Assembly (NCBI GenBank): GCA_963930655.1
Contig: OZ005605.1
Coordinates: 19,661,501-19,725,500, forward strand
Direction of reading: 5' to 3'
Length of the DNA: 64,000 nucleotides
Source: Myrica gale
Taxonomy: Eukaryota > Streptophyta > Magnoliopsida > Fagales > Myricaceae
In this document: positions 11,904 to 23,457 of the stretch, piece by piece
Position numbering within the stretch: the first letter of the stretch is position 1
Layout of the letters: every line of letters begins with the position of its first letter
Position numbers and translations under genes: made by a program
The notes under the pieces: model-generated
Database searches by the model: none
Told to the model about the DNA's origin: nothing
Seen by the model: the letters and a program-made list of their open reading frames with translations, nothing else

Positions 11904-13240
11904 TTTGCGACACGGTCTGAACCTAACCCTAGAAGAAAGGCGAGAGGTGAGAGACAGATGAAGAGAGCGCTCGTGGTATTGTTATAATAGGCTATAGCGA
12001 TGGGTTATAAGATTGGGTACGCGTGGCAGATTTGGAATAGATTTGGCTAGTACGGCTAAAGCTTTTTATAGTTGAAAATGTAATATCAAGACATTAGTAG
12101 TTTATATCTTAAAATAATATTTAATAATATTTTTTTCATATTAATCACCGTGTACACACAATATTCAAATCCATAAAACCTCCAAAATAAAATAAAAACT
12201 ATAACTTTAGTTCTCCATTTACTTGTGATTAAAAAACTCACATAGCCTGACTTTCTTAAGGATCAAAATTATATCACAAAACCGCTTTATATTTCAAATT
12301 TTATGGAGTTTGACTTTTATAGGGTTTATAAAAAGTCTGAAGAATTTTGAGGTTATGAAATAAATATAAATAAAATTGATATTGTTTTTTTATAATTAAA
12401 TTGTAATGGAGTTTATGAACAAATATAAATATGATGTATCCATGAAATTTTTTATATTTAAAATAGATTTTGACTAGAATTTGGGATTGAGCTCTATTAG
12501 CCTACGTGTACAAGTTTACAAATTTTGTTGTTTAGCTGACAAAAAAAATTGATGTTTTTGACAAATTTAGGCTATGTTTAGTTTAGGTCTTGAGATATGT
12601 TTTTGTATTTTTATTTTTTTGAAAGTAGTGTAAATTCTCTTAGAATTGGTGAAAAGTGTATTAAAAGTTATTGAAATTTGTAAAAAGTAATTAGACGGGG
12701 TGAAAATGTATTGAAATTGATGAAAAAACGAGTAGAAAGCATTTTGAAAATCTCTTGAGACATGAAACAAACATAGCCTTATTAAGTTCTGTCTGTTTCA
12801 AGTAAAGTTATTTATAATACGGGGTAGTTTTTTATTTTATTGGGTGTAACTAGTCTCTGTTACTAATTTACTTTAGCTTACAACTAAAATGGGATGTGAC
12901 TTAAGGGAAAACAAAAACTGACGTGTTCCGAATTTGACATGTTGTGTTTTATTGAGACATGTTTTTTTCGAATTTGACTTGCTTGTTTAATCGTGGAGAG
13001 TTTGTTTTGAATTAGAATTTTTTTTTAATTTATTATCTGAATTGAATTGTTTAATTCAGAGAGACAAATGAGTCCTAATCTTTGATTCAATTGTGCAATT
13101 GCACTGACTATAAGCTGTGCTAATTTTGGGTTGAACTTTGTAATATTCATGGCGTACGTGAATTTACCATTTCACCTATTTTAGTCCAACCCTTGCTACA
13201 GAAAAAGCCTACTGAATTCCTTAGCAACCTGGCATCCAAC
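11904..13240. other. RBP45 upstream region, mostly AT-rich intergenic DNA
   Basis: The first about 100 bp should be RBP45 5' UTR and promoter. Beyond that the DNA is AT-rich and carries one MITE (12570-12778, listed separately). No gene was recognised. Confidence 0.5.
12570..12778. mobile_element. Tourist-like MITE (PIF/Harbinger type)
   Basis: The terminal inverted repeats are GGCTATGTTTAGTTT at the left and the complement of AAACAAACATAGCC at the right, with TCTTGAGA also repeated inverted just inside. The element is flanked by TTA on both sides (12567-12569 and 12779-12781), the 3 bp duplication typical of PIF/Harbinger insertion. The 209 bp interior is non-coding. Confidence 0.65.
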
Positions 13241-13241
13241 C

Positions 13242-13340
13242 ATTAGCGGAACTAAGGGGAGGCACCAGAGGCCACCGCCCCTTGGCCCACCCAAATTTCA
13301 ATCCGCCTCCCTTGGCCCGCCCAACTGCCTCAGCCCTCAC
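13242..13340. mobile_element. Possible hAT terminus fragment
   Basis: The sequence TAGCGGAACTAAGGGGAGGC, followed by CCTTGGCCC-type repeats, resembles the subterminal part of the same broad hAT group seen at 14922 (AGCGGAGCC followed by runs of G and C). No matching second end was found, so this is a weak call. Confidence 0.3.
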
Positions 13341-13893
13341 TCTTCAGATTTAATGCTGGTGCTGCCATTTCATAAAATAACACTAACTGTTCAATCATCT
13401 AACCAAATCGACAACCGTCAGTTTCAAGCTTCAAGTAATCTGGCCTGAGATAAAATTCTCTTCAATTTCTTGACTCATATAAAATTTGAGAAAAAAAAGA
13501 TAGACATAACTCTTTCATCGTGTTTGTTAAATAAAAATTTATTTTTATCAAACACTTTTACTTTTACTTTTATCTCTTATTTATCAATTTCAATAGCAAT
13601 GAAATTTTAATAACAAACCCTCAATGTCAGGTAAAGTTTCTGAACAATAAAATCTATACCAAAAAGTTTACAGATATATCAATCTCTCGCGCACAGACAG
13701 AAAATACATCCCTATGCCCGACAAGGTTCTTCGTCACATGTCCATTGCCAGCTACTACTAGCTTATGAAGACTACCCAATCGAATAGCCCCTCAGCTGCC
13801 CTCGGTTACTCAAAACTTGTTTCTCCACACTGGCTCCCTTCTCTCTTCTCTTCAGCCCGTCCCAGCCAAAGCCTAGCTTAGATCGGCTCAAAC

Positions 13894-14049
13894 CATAACG
13901 CAAAGTTTATGCAATCATTTGACCCTTTGAGACATGTGTGTAATCAGATGTGTGACGGACCACACTTTCGTCTTTTCTAGAGTTCGCCATCTCTCTAGCC
14001 CTTCCTCGTTTTGTTTCCATAACGCAAAGTTTATGCAATCATTTGACCC
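13894..14049. repeat. Direct repeat ~124 bp apart
   Basis: The phrase CATAACGCAAAGTTTATGCA, continuing through ATCATTTGACCC, occurs at 13894 and again at 14018. The second copy is interrupted by the retroposon at 14050 and then resumes with TTTGAGACC. This is a local tandem duplication made before the retroposon landed. Confidence 0.7.
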
Positions 14050-14217
14050 ATCTGTATGAGGCCTTGATGGCCCTCTGTATGGCCGTTCCGGCCCCTTTTA
14101 TTGTTGTTATGTGCTTTATGCCCTTGTTCATTGCTAATGGTCTTAGAGGCTTGTTTGTATGCAACATTTGTGCACTGTTCCAGTAAAATAAATTTTCACA
14201 TTTCCTTAGAAAAAAAA
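14050..14217 (+). mobile_element. 5'-truncated LINE (L1-like) 3' end
   Basis: A 168 bp insertion ends in an A-rich tail (CCTTAGAAAAAAAA) and is flanked by an exact TTTGACCC duplication (14042-14049 and 14218-14225). Its interior (GTATGGCCGTTCCGGCCCC, then T-rich, then CCAGTAAAATAAA) resembles plant L1 3' ends. Only the 3' end is present, as is usual for dead-on-arrival LINE copies. Confidence 0.65.
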
Positions 14218-14921
14218 TTTGACCCTTTGAGACCATATTCGTTGTGAAAGCTAGGAGTATGATATAGGTCAATTATAATTGCAATGGGTGATGTGTGGGT
14301 TGTGGTTTACAGGGGTTTTGGAGTTCCCATTTTTTGTTAGATCCGATAATAGGCCAATATGGATCTGCATTTGAAGAACTTGTTAGATAGATTCCAGGAG
14401 CAATTTGGGTCCGGTCCAGGGCTTCCTCCTAGTTTTATTAAGTTGATATTCATAGCTTCAGCAGCTTTATATCGGACCAATCCCTGGAGAAGGTTGCGAC
14501 CAGGGCATCTTTTTGGTATCCGAGTCGGGAAAGATTTAGATTAGTTTGGCAAGAAACATCCTTTCTCTTGTGCTCAATTCATTGGAGGAGATGGTGGGGA
14601 TATTGGGTTCCTCGTGTTTCGATCTGAAAATGACGCTAAGAAGATGACAGGCTCTAGAGAGACAATCCGCGTTCCAAATGTTGAGGTTTTAAGAGTCACA
14701 TACGTATGCGAGTCGCTGATGTTCCCTTCAAATAGGAAAATGATCAAGTCTCTGTCATTGGAAGCATCAGGGACTACTTATTTTCCTGTGATTGATGTTG
14801 CGCGCTGCACATCTTCAGGGGATCTTCGGTTTAGGAGCCCAACTCTGGAAGAGCTGAGGTTTGTATATGCATTCCTGAAAGCCATCTCTCTGTTGCACTC
14901 ATTGCTACAGGAGGATAGCCG

Positions 14922-16511
14922 CAGTGGCGGAGCCAGAAACCCAACTAATGGGGGGCAAACTTTTAAAGAAAAATGACAAAAAAAATTTTTTACTACTTAA
15001 TGCAAAAAAATGTCTTAAGAGTATAAATAAAAAAATTAAGGACTAAAAACACTAAAAATATTGAAATACACGTACCGTACTATTTGCTGATACTGAGAGG
15101 TGAAATTAAATTCTTGTTGTTCAAGACACCAATAGAGCATCAACTAATCACACAAACAAAAGTATTTATATATATATATATTCTTTGTAAAACAAAACAC
15201 ATAAATGAAATAAAGTATTTTCAGCAATATAACTTTTTACTTCTATGAATGAAGTACTTATTTTTGTTGCCAGAAAGGATGTGCCCTATGCTCAATAAGT
15301 CCTGCTGAATTTGTTGGGATCTGTAAAAAGAAAACATAATACATAAATGAGAAAAATAAACAATTACTGTATTTCTATTATTCTTGAAAGAAACAATAGC
15401 AAATCGAAGCATATTGGAAAAAGAAGCCAAATTATCCAAAGTTCAAAAAGAATCCAGGTTCCAATGGCATAAAAATACTTCTCACCCTTGCTATAGTTTT
15501 TTTAGTGTGACAGTACTATTGAACACGGGCTTCTCAAGAGTGGAATCTCTATCAACAATAAAATAACCCGAAATTGCAAGGAGAAAATACATACTTGGTA
15601 AATGATAATAGAAAAAAAAATTGGACAAAAAGTTCAATCTTAACATCCAAATAACTATTCTACTCCCCTTACAAAATGAGAAAACAGAAAAATCGTAGTT
15701 CAAAGTGTCCATTACCTGGCTAAATTAATGACTAAATTTTTGAAGAAATAGATTTATAACTTGATCCAAACGTCACAAATTACAATGGAAAAGAAGTTCC
15801 ACCTTTAGAGAAAGACAATTAAAAACAAGTTAATCTCACGGGCTATGAAAAAGCAGACCTAAACAAACAAAAGATAGATGAAAATGAGTCTTACTTCAAC
15901 TTTGGATTTTCATAAATTGTGGAGAAGTTAGACATATAAAATTAGATGATGATAGTGACAATAAAATGATATAACCAATGATTTTCTAGTAAGTAAAGAT
16001 GGACACGCAACACACTTGAATAATTGAATTATCACTTATCCAATAAGAGCACACCACCCCCTTTCTCAGTATTTGCGATATCCAAATTCTCAACCAAGTC
16101 CAACATAAAAGACAAAAGAACAAAAAAAAAACAGTACTAGAATAGTGAAAACATTTATTTCAATTATTACAACACACAACGATTATCAGGAATCAGGAGA
16201 AGTATATGAAATATTCGTCGCAAAATTCACGACAACGTCGACAAGTTAATATAGGATTTCAAATTTTGACATAAATAAATATCTCTCTGCTTATTCTTTT
16301 AATTTGATTTTGAGGTATTGGGCTGCTTGGGTTTTAAGGGGGGCGGGCTGATTCATCTAGGCAGGCAAGGGGGCAAGCATAATTTTTATTTGGCCAAGGG
16401 GGGCAAACCTAATAAAAAATAAAATAAAAAAAAAATACATGTAAAACAAAATTTTGGGGGGAGCCAACCGGGGCAATGGCCCCGGTTCGCCCCCCCCTCC
16501 CTCCGCCGATG
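14922..16511 (-). mobile_element. Non-autonomous hAT transposon in the MYND gene
   Basis: The left end reads CAGTGGCGGAGCCAGAAA and the right end is a decayed inverted copy (CTCCGCCGATG). The flanking gene sequence is duplicated (GGATAGCC and GGATAGGG), fitting an 8 bp hAT duplication. The subterminal right end has the G- and C-run pattern common in this group. No transposase frame is visible within the 1.6 kb. The first about 180 bp match the reverse complement of 23010-23179, so this is a deletion derivative of the element that lies downstream in the same pseudogene. Confidence 0.8.
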
Positions 16512-16884
16512 GGGATAGGGAAGGTGGTCCGAAGTGGTCAATGTTGATGCACTTCGAACCATTTATTGAGACAGTTGATGTTCAGTGGCCTCCAGAATTG
16601 ACCAAGGGTCATGACCTTGTTGCGGTTACAGTCTCACACCCACCTGGTCAGGCATACGAAGAAAAGGATACACCTACTGGTAGCTCTACCCCTACCAAAT
16701 ATGTGGAACCACCAAAGGAGGATGTTTTTCTTGATGCAAATGTATCTCCAAATGCTGGCTTGAGGCAGTGTGCATCGTGTAATAAAGAAGTTCAAGGGGA
16801 ACAGTCTCTATGTTGTGGGCAGGGCAATGTCGATCAGTGGTTTATTGCAGTTCCATATGCCAGAATAAGCATTGGAAGGAAACC

Positions 16885-17983
16885 TGTTAATGTATTTTAG
16901 TTGGCGTAGTACTTCATGACGTGTCTTACTTTATTCCTGAGATATGTGGTTAATGAAGCCATGCTCAAAGTACAACAGTTAAACATGATTGGTGATGAAG
17001 CACGCGAAGTCTGATCAGAGTTCACTCGTAGTTTGCTCAAGACTTGTGAAAGGCTGTTAAAACAGCTTTAACAAAAGTGCCCAAGATTCAAAAAGTCTTA
17101 AACTTCGTGAATCTCTTCCCTCCGACCCTAGAGAATATAAAAGCCATTTTCTCTCATTCATTCTAGACGTTCTTTGAAATAATTTGAGAGATCTAGTTAT
17201 TGAGAGTTTTGATGAAATGTTCCCTAAAACTATTTCTATAGTCTGTTCTGTGTAAACTGAAAGCAAACCCTACGAAATTGTTTCCTTTCCCTCATCATCA
17301 CAGTTTGGATTTTGATCACCAAGATAAACCTTGATTATGAAGGTTAACTCCAAAGGTTGCTGGAGATCTACCTAGAAAAACTGATTGCACATGGGTGTGT
17401 GGAAAGATCGGCTTGGCTGTAGAGTTCGGTTTTTCGAGATTTAGAATTTCAAACGGAAGATGAGTTCCTCGTTCCCTGCAGGAGGCAGATCTGGATGTGG
17501 TATTCCAGGTAAGGTAACGGTAGAGTCAGACTAGCAACGGGGTGTTGGGTAGTCCATAGATCACCGTGTACCGAGTTTGAAGATTCTAGTGGATTCGATT
17601 AAACCGGCTTACGAGCCCGGAGAGTTTTTACCTATTGAAAGAATTCTTTCAAGCGGATTTTCTCTTCGTAACCAAATCTTGGTGTCTTTGATGTGATTGT
17701 GTCTACGTAGATTAACTTGTTGTTCTTGTTATTAATTCTTTCTTTTATTTCATTTGTTAAGAAAGAATCATATATGTGTTCTGTCACTTGAGTATCTGTT
17801 GTCCATATTTGGTTATTACTTCCGCACTATATTTTTGTTGCTTTAACACTCTTGAAATTATTGATTGAGCTTGTGAAGAATGTGTAGATTTTAAATGGTT
17901 AAAATAGTCAAGAAAAATCAGAACTTATTCAACCTCCTTCTAGGTTCGGCAACACTACATTGAGTCTTGAACAGTCCATTTCA
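16885..17983 (+). mobile_element. Solo LTR, Ty1/copia type
   Basis: This 1.1 kb fossil begins TGTTAATG and ends CATTTCA. It is flanked by a 5 bp duplication of the host gene (AAACC at 16880-16884, AAATC at 17984-17988), after which the MYND reading resumes. A TATA-like ATATAAAAG lies near 17137, and the last about 60 bp (TTATTCAACCTCCTTCTAGG) resemble plant copia LTR 3' ends. No internal region is present, so it is a solo LTR left by recombination. One mismatch in the duplication suggests moderate age. Confidence 0.8.
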
Positions 17984-18348
17984 AAATCCATAATAATGAG
18001 TGTGGTCATTACAAGGTTATGATGGAAAAGGAAGAAGAACTGGCAATGAAAATGTTTATGTTCCCCTATTCTGCTGACCAGCCTTGTAGATGGAGGAGAA
18101 GGTGCCCTTGCTATTCTCACTGCCCTTTTGGTCTCCTTCCTATTAAAGGTGAGTTGTGGGATTCATGGGGTGGGCTTGATGACGAAGAGTACCCTCGTGA
18201 TTCACCTTTTCACAACCATTTGAGAGATGCCATGTCAGGCCCAATCCTTCTTTCTGGTTGGTTAGAGTATTATAATGTTAGGACAATGTCATAATCAAGC
18301 CCTATTGCTGACATTCTCTCTTATCCATTGACAGTTTATCACATCTTA

Positions 18349-21300
18349 TGTCACGTCCCGTGCCAGTACTTACCCCCTAGGCTCTCTTATAGTAATAGAA
18401 TACACACAAATGGGGATTACTGCACGAATTAATCTTCTTAAGGCCTCATAGGTGGTGTTGGGAAGCTTTAGCAAAAATGCTTAAAAAAATTACATGTATG
18501 TTAAGGAGGGAAAATAATAATTTCAAGATGAAATAATAAGGCATTTTAACTGATTTAACTTAAATAAAAAAATTAATACAAAAGATAAAAATGTAAATTT
18601 AAACTATCAGGAAAATGAAACAGAAAAGATACATATACAATTTTTCCATTAAAAGCCTGTACAATCTTAAAATCCTTCATGAGGATATAAAACTAATACA
18701 AAAGCGAGAGAAAATATAAACTAAGACGAAAGCTGATAAAAACTTTCCGTCAGATACATTTCAAAAACCCAGCTACTCAACCTAACTCTCAAAAGATAGT
18801 CTAGCCACCTAGATTACAACTGATCTATTTAAGACTTCGTATCATAAGTGAGATCAATGATCTCATTCTCCCCTGTACCCTCTACCGGTGGTGCCGATGG
18901 AGGAGGGTCAAGAAGCAGAAGGGTTGGGTCGATCTCAACATCTCCAATGTCCTCTACCAAAGGAACTGGTAATACAGAAGGATCATTAAGATACCACTCG
19001 AAATCATAGCCCACAAAAACCTCAAATGACTCAGAAATAAAAGTTCAGATAGTCATCTTTAAAATATATGGATCTACGTCCAAAATCTGCTCGTTTGCGA
19101 AAGTCAGCATCTGACAAGTCCGGGATCCACGATAGTATGTACAAAATTTAAACAAATAAAATGGGTGAGTCCTATTGACTCAGTAAGGGGAGAAAGGGAA
19201 ACGTTTATATAAATTAAAGAAACATAAACAATTGATAAGCATATAACAGAAGAAATAATATGATCAATGCAATACAGAGATGATGCATATGTTTCCCGAT
19301 CATTGCACTTCTTTTCTTTCATTATCTTTCTTTTCTTTCATTTTGGTTCTATAGAGGTGTCCTTTCATTGCTCTGTTCTATCCCCCAGAGTAGGGTTGTG
19401 CGTCCCCTCCCCTTCCATGGAACTGTCCCATGCTCCGGCACCAAGACCCTATCAAACGTATATTGTTATAACGCCAGGGATATCAACCACGATCCTTTCA
19501 GTGGTGGCATGCACAATCCCACTGTGATCGGTATCGTCGCCCTTTCATCGGACCACTTCCGAATATGGGTTTCATTATGATTATTATTATTATGATCATT
19601 TGATCAACAGTTTACCATGTCCATGAGGTGATGCAACATGACATGTCATATACTTCAACACGTCATACATGTTCATCAATAAACTTAAACATATCAGCCA
19701 TACATGTTCATTAATAAAATGCATAAGAAATTTAAACAATAAATAAACAATCCAACTTAAAATATTTAAATAGAGTTTTTTCGGGTCAAACCTTAAAGTT
19801 GTAAATTTTTCCAGGCTTGTTTAGTGTTAACGGGCCTAAAGTCCATTTAGACCGCTAAACGAACTTTTGTGATTTGAGCCCCTATTTCTACTTAATTTGA
19901 CCTCAAATTTGGGATTCCTAATATATTTTTCATGCCCTACACATCCATAAAATTTATTTTCCAGTTCGGACCTTTTTACCTTAACGCTTAGTGTGAAATT
20001 TTGAAACTGCCCTTGAAACCTCCAGGGGCATTTTCGACCTTTCCAGACCTCGAATTTCCCTATAATTTTTATTGGAACCTTATTTTCTCATATAATACAA
20101 GTACACAAATTTTCCAGGGCAAATCTCCAAGTATTTCATGGGGTTGGTTCGAGAGGTGTTGAAACTGTCCTTAGAGACATTCAGGGGCATTTTAGATATT
20201 TAACGACCTCAGATAACCCTGAAATTTTATTGGAACCTACTATGATCATATACTACATATACACAAATTTCTAGGTCAAATATCCAAGTATTTCATATAG
20301 TTGTTTCGAGAAGTTTTGAAATTGTCCTCAGAGACATTCAGAGGCATTTTAGACATTTAACGACCTCGGATAACCCTGAAATTTTTACTGGAAGCTACTA
20401 TGATCATATAATACATGTACACAAATTTCTAGGGCCAATATCTAAGTATTTCATATAGGTGTTTTGGACAGCGTATAAGAAATGTTTAGGTCAACAAGAG
20501 TTTTTCATAACCATTCTCATATATCCATGTACCATATCCAGTCCCTATGTATTTATAAATTAGAACAAAACAACAAAAATTCAACATGCTCATGTACAGA
20601 ACCTATAAGACAGCATAAATCCAGCGTACTATCAAAGACAGGTCCAACAGCTTATATGTATGGTTGTATTGCTTTCTAAAGTTACTAAAAATTAAATAAC
20701 TCAAAGATCCCAAAGCTCTGCTAGATTAATCCATGCCACAAAATATGAAAAAAACACTGCCCAAATTTCCCATACTAAGCAATAAAAATCTCAATTCTCT
20801 ATATAGATACGTAAATACCCCAAATCCCCTATTTTTTACTCTATACCCATACCTTAGAAGAAATTTGTCTTGTTTTAGTGAATAAAAGCACCTGAACAGT
20901 AAAACAGTCAGTGAGGACAAGAAAGAAAAACAAAACATGGGTGGCTAAGGAAGAAAAACAGTGGGCCAAGATTTCACCTCGGACTCAACTTTTTTTCCTA
21001 AAATCTTATTCTTTCTTTTGCACTTGATTAGCTGAAATCTTCCTTTTATTTTCAGTTTGGTAGGTAGGAGAAAGAAAGTGCTTTCAATTCGGTAGGTAGA
21101 ATAAAGAAAGTGTTTTAAGTTTGGTAGAAGAAAGTGCTTTTGGTACGAGGTAGTTTTATGAGTTATACGTTTAAGGCAAGTGGCAACTAAGGCTGAGGAA
21201 GAAAATAAAAATAAAGAGCAGATGGTACATATCCTCTGGCCAGTCTACAAGGGTTATAATAAGTTAGGTAATCATTGAATGCACTCAAGAACTAATCACA

Positions 21301-21623
21301 AAAGCCACCCAGATCTCCCCTAACTCACGTTTCTAAGGTGAACTTAAGTCAAAATTTGAGCCAATTGTAAGCCCTCACTTAGACGCCCAGCACCATACGG
21401 ATAGGAAGGCATTAATGACAATTTATATGAGCAAAACACGTGAAAATAAGTTCTGATTAAACTATGCAGAATGCCCGGGCATTCTTTCTACCACCCCGGG
21501 ACCATGCCTGCCCAGTTATGAAGGAAACAAATAAATAAATTATCACATAACATTATATCAGAATTTATATTTTATATATATATAAAACTATGCCTCATAG
21601 ATAAGTAGGAGAGGGGTATTACA
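18349..21623. mobile_element. Large solo LTR or LTR-like element, probably Ty3/gypsy (Del/Tekay-like)
   Basis: The element starts TGTCACGTCCCG and ends GGGGTATTACA. It is flanked by an exact 5 bp duplication, TCTTA (18344-18348 and 21624-21628), and the host reading continues directly after it. No second LTR or pol-like frame is seen, so the 3.3 kb best fits a single very long LTR, as known for Del/Tekay chromoviruses. It contains a roughly 158 bp tandem repeat near 19.96-20.47 kb. The family assignment rests on end sequence, size and internal phrases such as GGGTGAGTCCTATTGACTCA, and is inferred. The exact duplication suggests a fairly recent insertion. Confidence 0.7.
19960..20470. repeat. 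~158 bp tandem repeat, three copies, inside the LTR-like element
   Basis: The phrase GGGGCATTTT or GAGGCATTTT recurs at 20025, 20184 and 20341, giving a period of 157-159 bp. The copies share GAAACTGTCC, AACGACCTC, AACCCTGAAATTTT, ACACAAATTTCTAGG and AAGTATTTCATA. The first copy is more diverged than the other two. Confidence 0.8.
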
Positions 21624-21898
21624 TCTTAACAGCTCTTAGTATCAATTCAAAGAACCTTCTACTCAAGGGGAAGAAGGTGATTCTTCAATACCTAGGGCCT
21701 GAGGGGGAGCTGGACTGGATGCCAGCATTTGCAGAGGTTGGTCATTTACTCAATGGATTGGGCAATATACACATAGTAATGGTGGGTCCTGAAGTTCCAA
21801 CAAATTTTTTTGGTTCGACTTCAGGAATTGGTAGCAGAGTGAGGATGAATCTTGTGAGGGGTGTTTATCAGGAGGAAGCCACCTACCTGCCTTCTCCC

Positions 21899-23179
21899 TT
21901 GCTTGCCTAGATACCCAGCTCGCCCCCTTATGCTTCCTGGATACCTCTCTCGGCCCCTTGCATTTTTTCTTGTCGCTTTTAGCCTCATAAATGTGTGTTT
22001 TTTTTAAATGAAATCAGTTCTTTCGTCATCAGTCAATTTTCTTTTCACTCCCAATTAGATCAAGTACTAACAGGTGTTGTAATATGCCTCACTAAGATAA
22101 GAAATTGAAATGTAAATGGAAGAAGTGACATATTGAGTAGATGATTTTAGATGATAGTCACATTCTTTCTTTTGCCTAAGAGAATCATGAAGTGTATTGG
22201 AGTGTTTTGAGAAAATGTTGTCTGTCGGTAGGTACATAAGAATTTTGACGTGTCTAATGTGATTTCTAAGTTATTCCTAGATGAGAATAACTTTTTTGTG
22301 TTGCATGACTTCTATAGAGGAAGTTAAGGTGGTAATGTTTTCCATTCCATAGGATTGTAGTACGAGGCTAAATGGTTTTGGCTCGGTTTTCTTTATACAT
22401 TGTAGGGGCATGCTTTTGTTTTGATGTTTTTAATATGGTTTCCTAGTGCTTCCCAGCTGATCCATTGACTAAGTTCCTTGGTGCTTCCATATTGTGTTAT
22501 TCCCTAAAGTTGATCAACTAGATTGTTTTTCATGTATAGCATGTCTTGATCCAAGAGACTCATTCTCAGCGTTTGATCATGCTAAGTTACTTTATCTTGC
22601 TGAGCTTTATCCAGAAGATTTATCAGCAATTGATCGTGTTGTATTTAAAGATCAACTTCGAAACTACATTTTTTTATGTGAGAAGTCATGATGTTTTTTC
22701 TGGGTTTCAAGATATTGGAGGTCTTGCTATGAAGATGGTTGAGACAATAAAGCATACTCTATATCAATGGGTTTATCTGCTTATTGAGTTGACATTGGTC
22801 TTACCAGTTGCAACTGCAACCGTCGATAGAGTATTCTCTACAATGAAGTTTATCAAAACTGACTTGCGTAATAAGATGATGATGAATGACTGAATGGTTG
22901 AATGATTGTATGGTGGTATACATCGAAAGAGAAATTATTGAAATTATTGAGAACGAAGCTATTTTGCAACGTTTTTAGAAGATGCAGTCGCGAAGGATCC
23001 AATTGCCACCTCTCAGTATCAGCAAATAGTATGGTAAGCGTATTTTAATATTTTTAGTCCTTAATTTTTGATATTTTAACTCTTAAGACATTTTTTTGTA
23101 TTATGCAGTAAAAAAAATTTTTTGTAATTTTTCTTTAAGAGTTTGCCCCCCATTGATTGCATTTCTGGCTCAGCCACTG
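21899..23179 (+). mobile_element. hAT transposon remnant with transposase C-terminus
   Basis: The right end reads GGCTCAGCCACTG and is followed by CTTCTTCA, matching CTTCTCCC before the left edge. The left terminal repeat is missing. Frames at 22494-22690 and 22546-22893 encode the C-terminal third of a plant hAT transposase: ACLDPRDSFSAFD, then KMVETIKHTLY, then the dimerisation-region block PVATATVDRVFSTMKFIKTDLR. The frame breaks between the two segments. The terminal 170 bp match the element at 14922, indicating one family. The stretch 21899-22490 is not recognised. Confidence 0.8.
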
Positions 23180-23457
23180 CTTCTTCACATGTCATTGTGG
23201 CATTGAATTGTGGATTGGATTACTATGCGAATTGGGTTGGAGCTCTTGATTTGATAAAATCCAGGGGCACTTCTGCCTTCTTCACAGATGAATCTGAAAT
23301 ATCATGTGCTGATGCTAAAAAGATTCTTCGTAGTGCCGAACTGCTTATCACACTTCCTGTGACACCAAATCCGTTCCGCTCTCCAGTGAAAAACGTCGGG
23401 GCTTCTTGCAATCTTCCCTCTTACAGCAATGGTTTTGTGCTTGGTGTGAACACATGA

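Larger units (their letters stand above)
14359..23457 (+). pseudogene. MYND zinc-finger protein gene, split by serial insertions
   Basis: Five blocks of one coding sequence lie in order: 14359-14921, 16512-16884, 17989-18348, 21629-21898 and 23180-23457. Block 1 starts MDLHLKNLLDRFQEQFGSGP, with an in-frame TAG at 14542 where the family has Trp. Block 2 holds the start of the MYND finger (CASCNKEVQGEQSLCC) and then shifts frame before the YC...C...HW residues. Block 3 contains EEELAMKMFMFP, lacks about 11 family residues after PCRW, and has a TAA at 18292. Block 5 ends SNGFVLGVNT before the stop. Each gap is a transposon. The parent is a roughly 520-residue plant protein annotated with a MYND domain, of unknown molecular role. 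The blocks show no introns, so a retrocopy is possible. It cannot make the full protein. Confidence 0.88.

Noticed and set aside
18829-19014. 61-codon minus-strand frame rich in Pro, Asp and Glu inside the LTR-like element
   Set aside because: It is short, with no recognised domain, and sits within repetitive DNA.
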